Below are positions 1 to 6,001 of a stretch of 6,292 nt of DNA, piece after piece (within the stretch, counting starts at the first letter, position 1; every line of letters begins with the position of its first letter). Both the position numbers and the translations under genes were made by a program. The notes below the pieces were generated by a model, which had not been told where the DNA came from, ran no database searches, and worked only from the letters and a program-made list of their open reading frames with translations. The stretch covers positions 1 through 6,292 of the forward strand of contig CANRCU010000140.1 in assembly GCA_947629215.1 (NCBI GenBank). The letters run 5' to 3'. The stretch is from an uncultured Clostridia bacterium. GTDB lineage: Bacteria > Bacillota > Clostridia > Lachnospirales > CAG-274.

Positions 1-1
1 G

Positions 2-781
2 ATGATGCGGCGTTACGATCTGTTTGCGTCAACGCATACCAGAAACCTTGAGGGATATAATGCTCTGGATTCGGTCGAAGAAAAACTGCCTAAAATAATA
101 ATAATTATAGACGAGCTTGCCGACCTTATGATGGTAGCAAAGAAGAGTGTGGAAGATTCTATCTGCCGTATTGCACAGCTTGCACGTGCTGCCGGGATAC
201 ACCTTGTTATAGCTACACAAAGACCGTCTACCGATGTAATAACAGGTCTTATCAAGGCAAACATACCGTCAAGAATAGCTTTTAAAGTATCTTCGGGTGT
301 AGACAGCCGAACGGTTCTTGATTCGGTCGGCGCTGAAAAACTGCTCGGACGCGGCGATATGCTGTTTAAATCGGTGACTATGGATAAGGCGCTGCGTATT
401 CAGGGCGCTTTTGTTACCGATGAAGAGGTGTCACGCATAGTTGATTATATCAAAACCGACGAGCCGGGATATGACGAGTCTGTTCTTGAAGAAATAGCAA
501 GGGCGCAAAACGGTGATGACGATGACAGCGCCGTCATGGGTTCGAGCGACAGCGACGATCTTGTGGATCAGGTAATTGATTTTGTCGTAAGAGAGAAAAA
601 GGCTTCGGCGTCTAAAATACAGCGTAAATTCCGCATAGGCTTTAACCGTGCGGGACGTATAATAGATGAACTTGAAGAACGCGGCATCATAGGTCCCGAA
701 ACAGGCAACAGCAAACCCAGAGAGGTGCTTATGACATCGTATGAATGGAATGAATACAAAGAACGTCATGCAAATTATTAA
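2..781 (+). CDS. ftsK: DNA translocase FtsK/SpoIIIE, C-terminal part (5' end outside window)
   Basis: This is the C-terminal end of the hexameric ATP-driven dsDNA pump that moves chromosomal DNA through the division or sporulation septum. The reading frame is open at the left edge, so the Met codons at base 2 are internal; the membrane domain and Walker A lie upstream. Visible in the 259 residues are a Walker B strand KIIIIIDELADLMM (31-44), the family motif ATQRPSTDVITGLIKANIPS (71-90), the SGVDSRTVLDSVGAEKLLGRGDMLF region (about 98-122), an acidic linker with DDDD (172-175), and a winged-helix gamma domain (about 185-245, DLVDQVIDFVV to GPETGNSKPREVL), which in this family reads polar KOPS/SRS sequences. 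The run of five Ile is encoded by an ATA/ATT repeat. The domains are intact. The family call is very safe, but FtsK versus SpoIIIE cannot be decided from this fragment. Confidence 0.96.
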   Translation: MMRRYDLFASTHTRNLEGYNALDSVEEKLPKIIIIIDELADLMMVAKKSVEDSICRIAQLARAAGIHLVIATQRPSTDVITGLIKANIPSRIAFKVSSGVDSRTVLDSVGAEKLLGRGDMLFKSVTMDKALRIQGAFVTDEEVSRIVDYIKTDEPGYDESVLEEIARAQNGDDDDSAVMGSSDSDDLVDQVIDFVVREKKASASKIQRKFRIGFNRAGRIIDELEERGIIGPETGNSKPREVLMTSYEWNEYKERHANY

Positions 782-798
782 AAAATATATGATTATTT

Positions 799-804
799 TA
801 TAAT
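799..804 (+). promoter_or_regulatory. possible -10 box upstream of fhs
   Basis: A perfect TATAAT lies in the 43-base gap between the translocase stop and fhs. The -35 region at normal spacing (about 776-781, TATTAA) matches poorly, and the expected start near base 811 would fall on the ribosome binding site, leaving a leader of only about 14 bases. The gap is so AT-rich that a chance match is plausible. No terminator hairpin separates the two genes, so read-through from upstream is the alternative source of fhs mRNA. Confidence 0.25.
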
Positions 805-824
805 TTGTCAGGGAGGAAAAGGCT

Positions 825-2495
825 ATGAAAACTGATATACAAATTGCACAGGAGGCAACGCTTGAACCTATCGTAAAGGTTGCCGAAAGTTTTGGCATAG
901 ACGCCGACGATCTGGAACTTTACGGAAAATACAAGGCAAAACTTTCGGACGAGCTTATTGAAAAAACAAAAGGAAATCCCGATGCAAAACTTGTGCTTGT
1001 GACTGCCGTTAACCCCACACCCGCAGGCGAAGGCAAGACCACCGTTACGATAGGACTTGCACAGGGGCTGAATAAACTCGGCAAAAAAACTATGGTAGCA
1101 CTCAGAGAACCGTCTTTGGGACCTTGTATGGGCATAAAAGGCGGTGCGGCAGGCGGAGGTTATTCTCAGGTCGTGCCTATGGAGGACATAAATCTGCATT
1201 TTACGGGCGATATTCATGCTATGACAACGGCAAACAATCTGCTTGCTTCAATGATAGACAATCATATACATCAAGGCAATGAACTCAACATTGACGTAAA
1301 CAATATTGTCTGGAAACGTGCCGTAGATTTGAATGACCGTGCATTAAGAAGTATAGTTTGCGGACTTGGCGGCAGAATAAACGGTGTGCCACGCGAAGAA
1401 GGTTTTATGATAACGGTCGCAAGTGAGATAATGGCAATAGTCGGCCTTTCCGAAGATATTTTCGATCTGAAAAAAAGGCTCGGCAGAATAATTGCCGCTT
1501 ATGATAAGGACGGAAAACCGGTCACAGCAAAAGATCTTAAAGCAGACGGTGCAATGACGGTGCTTTTAAAACATACTCTGAAACCGAATCTTGTACAGAC
1601 GTTGGAACATACGCCTGCGATCATCCACTGCGGCCCGTTTGCAAATATCGCTCACGGCTGCAACAGCGTCAAAGCAACCAAAACAGCAATGAAACTGTCC
1701 GATATTACGGTCACGGAAGCAGGCTTCGGCGCTGACCTCGGCGCTGAAAAGTTTTTTGATATAAAATGCCGTTACGCAGGTTTAAGACCCGATGCCGTGG
1801 TTCTGGTCGCAACGGTGCGCGCGCTTAAATATAACGGCGGTGTACCCAAAACAGAGCTTAATAAAGAAAATGTAGAGGCTGTGAAAGCAGGATTTGTCAA
1901 TCTTGAAAAGCATATTGAAAATCTGCAAAAATTCGGCGTACCCGTTGTTGTGACGCTCAATAATTTTGTAAGCGACACGGATGCCGAAATAGAGTATATA
2001 AAAGACCGCTGTGAAAAGGCAGGCGCTGATTTTGCCATATCAAAAGTATGGGAAAAAGGCGGCGACGGCGGAATAGAACTTGGACGCAAGGTACTCGAAG
2101 TTTTGGAAAACAAAAAGAGCGATTTCAGAACATTATATGATGAGAAATTGCCTATACCCGAAAAAATAGGTATTGTCTGCCGTGAAATATACGGCGCCGA
2201 CGGTGTAAAATTTACTTCCTCGGCAAAAAAACAAATAGCGCGGATAGAAGCTCTCGGTTTGGATAAAATGCCTGTATGTATTGCAAAAACGCAGTATTCG
2301 TTAAGTGACAATGCATCTCTTTTGGGTAGACCGAAAAATTTTGATATAACAATAAAAGAAGTACGTGTCAGCGCAGGGGCAGGTTTCATAGTTGCGCTTG
2401 CAGGCGATATTATGACAATGCCCGGTTTACCGAAAGTTCCGTCTGCCGAAAAAATAGATATTGATGAAAAAGGCAATATTGTAGGATTGTTTTAA
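825..2495 (+). CDS. fhs: Formate-tetrahydrofolate ligase (10-formyl-THF synthetase)
   Basis: This cytoplasmic enzyme (EC 6.3.4.3) joins formate to tetrahydrofolate with ATP, giving 10-formyl-THF for purine synthesis, formyl-Met-tRNA or the methyl branch of acetogenesis. The 556 residues match the full family length. The P-loop is PTPAGEGKTT (65-73 region). The first family signature, GIKGGAAGGGY, is at 103-113 and is followed by SQVVPMEDINLHFTGD. The second, VATVRALKYNGG, is at 328-339 after TEAGFGADLGAEKFFDIKCR. The ATG at 825 is fixed by GGGAGG at 811-816. It is the first gene of a block that continues 14 bases later with a lipoprotein and then folD, the next enzyme of the same C1-folate pathway. 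No long leader or folate riboswitch is present. Nothing looks truncated or mutated. Confidence 0.99.
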   Translation: MKTDIQIAQEATLEPIVKVAESFGIDADDLELYGKYKAKLSDELIEKTKGNPDAKLVLVTAVNPTPAGEGKTTVTIGLAQGLNKLGKKTMVALREPSLGPCMGIKGGAAGGGYSQVVPMEDINLHFTGDIHAMTTANNLLASMIDNHIHQGNELNIDVNNIVWKRAVDLNDRALRSIVCGLGGRINGVPREEGFMITVASEIMAIVGLSEDIFDLKKRLGRIIAAYDKDGKPVTAKDLKADGAMTVLLKHTLKPNLVQTLEHTPAIIHCGPFANIAHGCNSVKATKTAMKLSDITVTEAGFGADLGAEKFFDIKCRYAGLRPDAVVLVATVRALKYNGGVPKTELNKENVEAVKAGFVNLEKHIENLQKFGVPVVVTLNNFVSDTDAEIEYIKDRCEKAGADFAISKVWEKGGDGGIELGRKVLEVLENKKSDFRTLYDEKLPIPEKIGIVCREIYGADGVKFTSSAKKQIARIEALGLDKMPVCIAKTQYSLSDNASLLGRPKNFDITIKEVRVSAGAGFIVALAGDIMTMPGLPKVPSAEKIDIDEKGNIVGLF

Positions 2496-2509
2496 GGGGT
2501 TTTGATAAT

Positions 2510-3466
2510 ATGAGAACAATAAAGAAAATTGCCGCAGGGCTGGCTTTTATATTGATCCTTAGCGGCTGTAATTCGGGCAGCGGCGGTATTTCGGGGGTAG
2601 GCAATACCTCTGCTGAGGGTACAGGTCGCGGAAATACCTTGGGAAACATTGTCAACTACGGTTCGGCTGCCGAATATGAAAACGAAATTTATTGCCAGTA
2701 CGGCGATAAGGGCGAGGATCTTGCAAAAATAGCCAAAGACGGTACCGTGGAAACACTCAAAGAGGATGTTTCGCCGTATTTTATAAATGTTATAGACGAT
2801 ACTGTATATTACGTTAACGGCAGCGATAATTTCAGACTTTATCAAATGAATACGGACGGTTCCGACGATAAAAAGATATGTGATTTTTCGGCATATTATG
2901 TGAATGTGGTCGGCAATAATATATATTTTTCCGATCCGACGGAAGATTATTATCTTTATAAAATGGACAGAACAGAACTTTCACCCAATGTTTTGCTGGA
3001 GGAAAACTGTCAATACCTTAATGTGACCGACGGATATATTTATTACAGCAACGGCTCAAACGGCGGCGCTATGTATCGCTGTGATCTTAACGGCGAAAAC
3101 GAAACTATGCTGAATAAAGTTCGCAGTCATTATATCAATATTGACGGCGGTTATGCATATTACAGCGCATGGTACGTAAAAGACGAGGATTTTACCGACA
3201 GGCGTATATATAAAATGGATTTGAGCAGCGGTGAAGCCGAGCCTATCAACGACTGTGAATCGGGCGATATAAATGTCTGCGGCGGAAAGATATATTATAC
3301 GAACTGGGACGAAAATAAGATCATGGTCATGAACACAGATGGTTCGGATAACAGGGAATACGGTGAATACGGCACTTACATTAATGTTGCAGGCGGAAAA
3401 ATGTTCTGCATAAGGTATCTTGGTGAAAACAAGACGCTTTCGTTTACGGTACAGGATATGAAATAG
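2510..3466 (+). CDS. Secreted lipoprotein with seven ~39-residue repeats (DUF5050-like, predicted beta-propeller)
   Basis: This is a 318-residue lipoprotein of unknown function. The N-terminus is a lipoprotein signal peptide: basic MRTIKK, a hydrophobic core, and the lipobox LSGC with lipidated Cys20. A Gly/Ser/Thr-rich tether follows (about 21-45). The rest is a tandem repeat with consensus (Y)xINVxGGxIYYS...LYKMNxDGS. The INV-type strand begins at residues 90, 129, 168, 207, 252 and 289, and a first, diverged unit sits around 51 (EIYC at 59). This gives seven units at steps of 39, 39, 39, 39, 45 and 37, as expected for a seven-bladed beta-propeller. It resembles the DUF5050 family of Firmicutes surface proteins; that assignment is from memory of the pattern. 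The ATG follows AAGGGG at 2494-2499, which overlaps the fhs stop. It lies between two folate genes with 14-base gaps, so co-transcription is likely although no folate role is evident. A ligand-binding or protein-binding surface role is inference. Confidence 0.85.
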   Translation: MRTIKKIAAGLAFILILSGCNSGSGGISGVGNTSAEGTGRGNTLGNIVNYGSAAEYENEIYCQYGDKGEDLAKIAKDGTVETLKEDVSPYFINVIDDTVYYVNGSDNFRLYQMNTDGSDDKKICDFSAYYVNVVGNNIYFSDPTEDYYLYKMDRTELSPNVLLEENCQYLNVTDGYIYYSNGSNGGAMYRCDLNGENETMLNKVRSHYINIDGGYAYYSAWYVKDEDFTDRRIYKMDLSSGEAEPINDCESGDINVCGGKIYYTNWDENKIMVMNTDGSDNREYGEYGTYINVAGGKMFCIRYLGENKTLSFTVQDMK

Positions 3467-3470
3467 GAGG
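3464..3470 (+). promoter_or_regulatory. folD ribosome binding site overlapping the lipoprotein stop codon
   Basis: The sequence TAGGAGG contains the stop codon TAG of the lipoprotein gene and a full AGGAGG Shine-Dalgarno. It sits 10 bases before the folD ATG at 3481. Ribosomes terminating on the lipoprotein gene therefore finish on the folD initiation site, which supports a shared mRNA and possible coupling. Confidence 0.85.
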
Positions 3471-3480
3471 TATTTTTAAA

Positions 3481-4344
3481 ATGGCAAAAATAATAGACGG
3501 TAAACAGATCTCAATGGATATTAAAAACGAAGTACGGGAAAAAACGGCTAAACTTAAAGAAAAAGGCATTGAACCATGCCTTGCGGTCATACTTGTCGGG
3601 GAAGACCCCGCAAGTCAGGTCTATGTGCGAAACAAAAAACGCGCCTGCGAATATTGCGGTATAAAATCTTTGAGTTACGAACTGCCCGAGAATACCTCTG
3701 AAACGGAGTTGCTTGCAATAATCGACAGTCTTAATCTCGACCCCGATTGCAACGGTATACTTGTTCAGTTGCCGCTGCCAAAGCATATCGACGAAAACAA
3801 GGTGCTGTTAAGAATACGTCCCGAAAAGGATGTTGACGGATTCCACCCGTATAATGTCGGTCTTTTAAGCATAGGCAAGGCGCAGTTGAAAGCCTGTACT
3901 CCGGCAGGCTGTATAGAGCTTATTAAAAGAAGTGGCGTTGATATAACAGGCAAAAAATGTGTTGTGGTGGGCAGAAGCAATATTGTCGGCAAACCCGTCG
4001 GTATGCTCTTGCTTGCGGAAAACGGCACGGTCATCACCTGTCATTCAAAGACTAAAGATATTGCTGAAATTTGCAGACAGGCGGATATACTTATTGCGGC
4101 AGTGGGTAAACCCAAATTTATAACCGGCGATATGGTCAGTGAAGGTGTTGCTGTTATAGATGTCGGCATAAACAGAATGGAGAACGGCAAACTTTGCGGT
4201 GATGTGGATTTTGAGAGCGTTGAACCAAAGGCGGGATATATAACGCCCGTTCCCGGCGGTGTAGGTCCTATGACAATAGCAATGCTTATGAATAACTGCC
4301 TTGCTGCCTGCTGTATGCAGAATAATGTGGGAGAACAAAATTGA
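3481..4344 (+). CDS. folD: Bifunctional methylene-THF dehydrogenase / methenyl-THF cyclohydrolase
   Basis: FolD is a cytoplasmic homodimer (EC 1.5.1.5 and 3.5.4.9) that oxidises 5,10-methylene-THF with NAD(P)+ and hydrolyses methenyl-THF to 10-formyl-THF, linking the Fhs product to the serine/glycine C1 pool. The 287 residues are full length. The catalytic YxxxK motif is Y48-K52 in YVRNK. QLPLP is at 96-100 (Q96 corresponds to the E. coli active-site Gln), and KDVDGFHPYN at 116-125 carries the conserved Asp. The Rossmann dinucleotide site is VVVGRSNIVGKPV at 161-173, with CHSKT at 187-191 and PVPGGVGPMT at 256-265. All key residues are present. The start at 3481 is set by the AGGAGG overlapping the preceding stop. 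The 3' end overlaps the next gene by four bases (TTGA). Confidence 0.99.
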   Translation: MAKIIDGKQISMDIKNEVREKTAKLKEKGIEPCLAVILVGEDPASQVYVRNKKRACEYCGIKSLSYELPENTSETELLAIIDSLNLDPDCNGILVQLPLPKHIDENKVLLRIRPEKDVDGFHPYNVGLLSIGKAQLKACTPAGCIELIKRSGVDITGKKCVVVGRSNIVGKPVGMLLLAENGTVITCHSKTKDIAEICRQADILIAAVGKPKFITGDMVSEGVAVIDVGINRMENGKLCGDVDFESVEPKAGYITPVPGGVGPMTIAMLMNNCLAACCMQNNVGEQN

Positions 4345-4859
4345 GTATAGCCGATAAAAACAGGTTATATAACAGCCGTTTCGGTGTAAAAGGTTTGTTA
4401 TACTATCAGCGTTCCGAGCCTTTATGCAAAATGCGTTTTGGCATAAGACCGATGAGTTTTAACGGCTGCGGTATCATTGCCGTATACAATGTATTGATCT
4501 TGCTCGGGCGACCGGATACGATACAGAATATTGCATATCATTATGAGCGCAACGGTCGCTGGCTTTGGGGGTTGTGGGGTATAAAACCATGGAAGATAGG
4601 CAGTTTTCTGTTAAAAAAGGGCTTCGATGTAAATAAATGCGATTACAGAAAAGAAAAAAACGGAATATATATCCTGCTTGTACTTAACAAAGGCGGCTTG
4701 CATTATATGGCTGTAAGAAAATTCAAAAGCGGCATGATCGAGGTATATAACGGTTACGTACGTAAAAATACTTTTGATACATATAACGGGTTCAACCAAT
4801 TTTTTGACGAAACGAAGGTGGCATGTATTCAGCTTTACAAAATAACAAAGCCCAAGTAA
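4341..4859 (+). CDS. Small papain/C39-like cysteine peptidase-fold protein, TTG start
   Basis: This 172-residue protein of unknown function has no signal peptide or membrane segment. The pattern suggests a papain-like/C39 peptidase core. FNGCGIIAVYNVLILLG (40-56) has a candidate nucleophile C43 at the head of a helix, followed by the GLWGIKPW segment (77-84). GGLHYMAV (118-125) has a candidate H121, and IEVYNGY (133-139) a candidate Asn at N137. The usual oxyanion Gln a few residues before the Cys is not seen (RPMSF is there instead), so activity is uncertain and a binding or inactive-homologue role is possible. The start is TTG at 4341, overlapping the folD stop as TTGA, with GGGAG at 4329-4333 seven bases ahead; the next in-frame ATG (near 4431) would remove 30 residues and lacks this context. 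It is the last gene of the fhs-folD block. The gene is convincing; the fold assignment is inferred from motifs only. Confidence 0.75.
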   Translation: MSIADKNRLYNSRFGVKGLLYYQRSEPLCKMRFGIRPMSFNGCGIIAVYNVLILLGRPDTIQNIAYHYERNGRWLWGLWGIKPWKIGSFLLKKGFDVNKCDYRKEKNGIYILLVLNKGGLHYMAVRKFKSGMIEVYNGYVRKNTFDTYNGFNQFFDETKVACIQLYKITKPK

Positions 4860-4882
4860 CGGTATATAAGAGAAATGCAAGA

Positions 4883-4911
4883 TTGACAATTATTTTGCGT
4901 TATGTTAAAAT
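4883..4911 (+). promoter_or_regulatory. Sigma-A promoter of the STAS gene
   Basis: The -35 box TTGACA (4883-4888, perfect) and the -10 box TAAAAT (4906-4911) are separated by exactly 17 bases. A TGt just before the -10 (4903-4905) makes it an extended -10. Transcription should begin near 4918, giving a leader of about 29 bases. It gives the STAS gene its own strong promoter, independent of the folate block, and no terminator hairpin lies between 4860 and 4882. Confidence 0.85.
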
Positions 4912-4932
4912 AAATAATAAGATTTTGCTTAA

Positions 4933-4938
4933 AAGGAG
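4933..4938 (+). promoter_or_regulatory. Ribosome binding site that fixes the STAS start at 4947
   Basis: AAGGAG lies eight bases before ATG 4947. The in-frame GTG at 4938 overlaps this site and has no Shine-Dalgarno of its own, so the longer start is rejected. Confidence 0.85.
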
Positions 4939-4946
4939 TGTTAAAA

Positions 4947-5243
4947 ATGACCATATCAAAAAATACGGAAAACGAAAAACTGACTGTAAGTATTGGGGGT
5001 CGCCTCGATACAACAACAGCGCCTCAGCTTGAAACAGAGCTTCATTCATCCACAGACGGCATAACAGAGCTTGTTTTTGATATATCAAAACTGGAGTATA
5101 TCTCTTCGGCAGGTCTGAGAGTCCTTCTCTCGGCGCAGAAACTGATGAACAAACAGGGTAAAATGATAATAAAGGGCGCAAATGAAAATGTTATGGAGAT
5201 ATTTGAAGTAACGGGTTTTTCGGAAATACTTACTTTGGAATAA
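4947..5243 (+). CDS. STAS-domain anti-sigma factor antagonist (SpoIIAA/RsbV-like)
   Basis: This is a 98-residue single STAS domain. In the SpoIIAA/RsbV family such proteins bind an anti-sigma kinase and free a sigma factor when their serine is unphosphorylated. The domain runs from the KLTVSIGGRLDTTTAPQLE strand-helix (11-29), through LVFDISKLEYISSAGLRVLL (42-61), to EIFEVTGFSEILTLE at the end. S54 of YISSAGLRVLL aligns best with the phosphorylated Ser of RsbV; S53 is the alternative, and Ala replaces the next residue. No partner kinase, phosphatase or sigma gene is adjacent, so the partner must be encoded elsewhere and the regulated process cannot be named. It has its own strong promoter and a terminator 52 bases after the stop, so it is probably a monocistronic, well-expressed gene. 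Family call is firm; cellular role is open. Confidence 0.93.
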   Translation: MTISKNTENEKLTVSIGGRLDTTTAPQLETELHSSTDGITELVFDISKLEYISSAGLRVLLSAQKLMNKQGKMIIKGANENVMEIFEVTGFSEILTLE

Positions 5244-5254
5244 AAAAAGGTTAT

Positions 5255-5279
5255 TTGTCAAATAGTGTAATTTTGGCAA
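5255..5279 (+). other. Stem-loop just after the STAS gene
   Basis: TTGTCAAA (5255-5262) can pair with TTTGGCAA (5272-5279), giving eight pairs including one G-T wobble around a nine-base loop. No T-run follows, so it is not a terminator by itself. It stands 16 bases before the true terminator hairpin and may shape or protect the 3' end of the STAS mRNA, or be a chance match. Confidence 0.35.
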
Positions 5280-5295
5280 TCATCAAAAGCTTCAC

Positions 5296-5328
5296 AAGTG
5301 GCGTAGGCGCGATCTATGCCACTTTTTT
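5296..5328 (+). terminator. Rho-independent terminator of the STAS gene
   Basis: AAGTGGC (5296-5302) pairs perfectly with GCCACTT (5318-5324). Four more inner pairs (GTAG with CTAT, one wobble) leave a seven-base loop, and the T-run extends to 5328. An outer TTCACA/TGTGAA match (5291-5296 and 5330-5335) encloses it. On the minus strand the stem is followed only by a weak T tract a few bases on, so it is at best a poor terminator in that direction. Confidence 0.88.
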
Positions 5329-5482
5329 ATGTGAATAAAATCAAACATAATAAGTATTCTGTCCCTATAATGATAAAATGGGGTAGTGGTAGTTTGAAAA
5401 AATTTCTGTAAATTAGGTTTCTATGATGATTAAGATTTTAATATTTAGGTGGGCAGTTTTCTGCTTAACAATCCTTAGCTGT

Positions 5483-5511
5483 ACTATAACACCGAAAATC
5501 AGATATGTCAA
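5483..5511 (-). promoter_or_regulatory. Near-consensus minus-strand promoter
   Basis: Read on the minus strand, TTGACA (complement of 5506-5511) and TATAGT (complement of 5483-5488) are separated by exactly 17 bases, with a TGt extended -10. Transcription would start near 5476 and run leftward through 5476-5329, where no gene is recognised, toward the STAS terminator. The match is too good to ignore, but no product has been identified. Confidence 0.65.
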
Positions 5512-5524
5512 GACGACATTCATC

Positions 5525-5556
5525 AAGAGCGTTACATCTCGGATAATGCTCTTTTT
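5525..5556 (+). terminator. Rho-independent terminator with no clear upstream gene
   Basis: AAGAGCGTTA (5525-5534) pairs with TAATGCTCTT (5544-5553), giving ten pairs including one wobble around a nine-base loop. A T-run to 5556 follows, then CTTT. The T tract is on the plus strand only. It would end any transcript entering from the left and insulate the TfoX promoter at 5569. What it terminates is unclear: leak past 5328, or a small RNA starting within 5370-5420. Confidence 0.75.
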
Positions 5557-5568
5557 CTTTTCAGGGGA

Positions 5569-5597
5569 TTGATATTTACCGCCTTGTATGGTATAAT
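5569..5597 (+). promoter_or_regulatory. Sigma-A promoter of the TfoX-like gene
   Basis: TTGATA (5569-5574) and a perfect TATAAT (5592-5597) are separated by 17 bases, with TGg immediately before the -10 (extended -10). Transcription should start near 5604, giving a leader of about 30 bases to ATG 5634. Confidence 0.85.
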
Positions 5598-5622
5598 TAT
5601 TAAATGTTACAAATTGAGATTT

Positions 5623-5630
5623 GGGGTGGA
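5623..5630 (+). promoter_or_regulatory. Ribosome binding site deciding the TfoX-like start
   Basis: The purine-rich GGGGTGGA lies just before ATG 5634. An upstream in-frame ATG at 5604 would coincide with the predicted transcription start and have no ribosome binding site, so 5634 is preferred. Confidence 0.7.
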
Positions 5631-5633
5631 ATA

Positions 5634-5954
5634 ATGGCATCGAGTAAAGAATATTTGGAATTTATTTTAGGTCAATTATCCGAATTGGATGAAATTACAT
5701 ATCGGGCTATGATGGGAGAATTTATTATCTATTACCGTGGCAAAATCGTAGGCGGTATCTATGATGACAGGTTGCTCGTAAAACCAATAAAAGCAGCGAT
5801 CAGCTATATGCCAACAGCGACCTATGAATTACCCTATGAGGGAGCAAAAGAGATGCTGTTGGTAGATGAAGTTGACAATATAGAGTTTTTAACAGGTTTA
5901 TTTAACGCTATGTATGAGGAACTGCCGGCACCAAAACCGAAAAAGAAGAAATAA
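5634..5954 (+). CDS. TfoX/Sxy N-terminal-domain family protein
   Basis: This is a 106-residue cytoplasmic protein consisting of a TfoX N-terminal domain only. The domain is named for the Sxy/TfoX competence regulators of Proteobacteria, which are about twice as long and carry a second C-terminal domain. Seen here are MASSKEYLEFILGQLSEL (1-18), TYRAMMGEFIIYYRGKIVGG (22-41), the strand IYDDRLLVKP (42-51), and a C-terminal YELPYEGAKEMLLVDEVDN segment (64-82) that ends in a helix. The tail PAPKPKKKK (98-106) is Pro/Lys-rich and probably disordered, perhaps for nucleic acid contact (inference). Stand-alone proteins of this type are common in Firmicutes and their function is not established, so a competence role should not be assumed. 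It has its own promoter and is convergent with the minus-strand gene to its right. GC content is close to that of the folate genes, so it does not look foreign. Confidence 0.9.
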   Translation: MASSKEYLEFILGQLSELDEITYRAMMGEFIIYYRGKIVGGIYDDRLLVKPIKAAISYMPTATYELPYEGAKEMLLVDEVDNIEFLTGLFNAMYEELPAPKPKKKK

Positions 5955-6001
5955 GCAACTTCTTATCTGTCGGAAAAGTAATATATATCAGAACAGTACA
6001 A

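Larger units (their letters stand above)
5329..5568. other. Intergenic stretch without a convincing gene, holding opposing transcription signals
   Basis: About 240 bases between the STAS terminator and the TfoX promoter; 5341-5400 is 30% GC. It contains a near-consensus minus-strand promoter (5483-5511), a plus-strand terminator hairpin (5525-5556), a plus-strand TATAAT (5366-5371) overlapping an extended -10-like TGATAAAAT (5371-5379) with no good -35, and a small hairpin GCAG-TTTT-CTGC (5453-5464). Two short hydrophobic reading frames exist, plus 5423-5572 and minus 5413-5523; neither has good start signals. It could be a small-RNA locus or the decayed remnant of a gene or mobile element. 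No inverted terminal repeats or transposase fragment was recognised. Confidence 0.6.

Noticed and set aside
110..120. ATA/ATT microsatellite-like run in the translocase gene
   Set aside because: It encodes the conserved hydrophobic Walker B strand (IIIII before DE), so it is ordinary coding sequence.
1772..2476. Long minus-strand open frame opposite fhs
   Set aside because: It is the mirror of a strongly conserved coding sequence; the Ser/Pro-rich translation has no recognisable domain and no ribosome site.
4938..4946. Longer STAS start at GTG 4938
   Set aside because: The GTG overlaps the AAGGAG ribosome site itself, and ATG 4947 is at ideal spacing.
4823..5032. 69-codon plus-strand frame across the promoter of the STAS gene
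   Set aside because: It overlaps two better-supported genes in another frame and includes the TTGACA/TAAAAT promoter, with no family resemblance.
5366..5379. Plus-strand TATAAT and TGATAAAAT as a promoter
   Set aside because: No acceptable -35 is present at 16-18 bases for either box, and the region is AT-rich. It is kept only as a possible origin for the transcript ending at 5556.
5413..5523. Minus-strand 36-residue hydrophobic frame beginning MNVVLTYLIFGVIV
   Set aside because: There is no ribosome binding site, and the near-consensus minus-strand promoter lies inside the frame. It is better read as non-coding, although its hydrophobic pattern was noted.
5604..5633. Longer TfoX-like start at ATG 5604
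   Set aside because: It coincides with the predicted transcription start and has no ribosome site, while GGGGTGGA precedes ATG 5634 and the family typically begins MASSKEYL-like.
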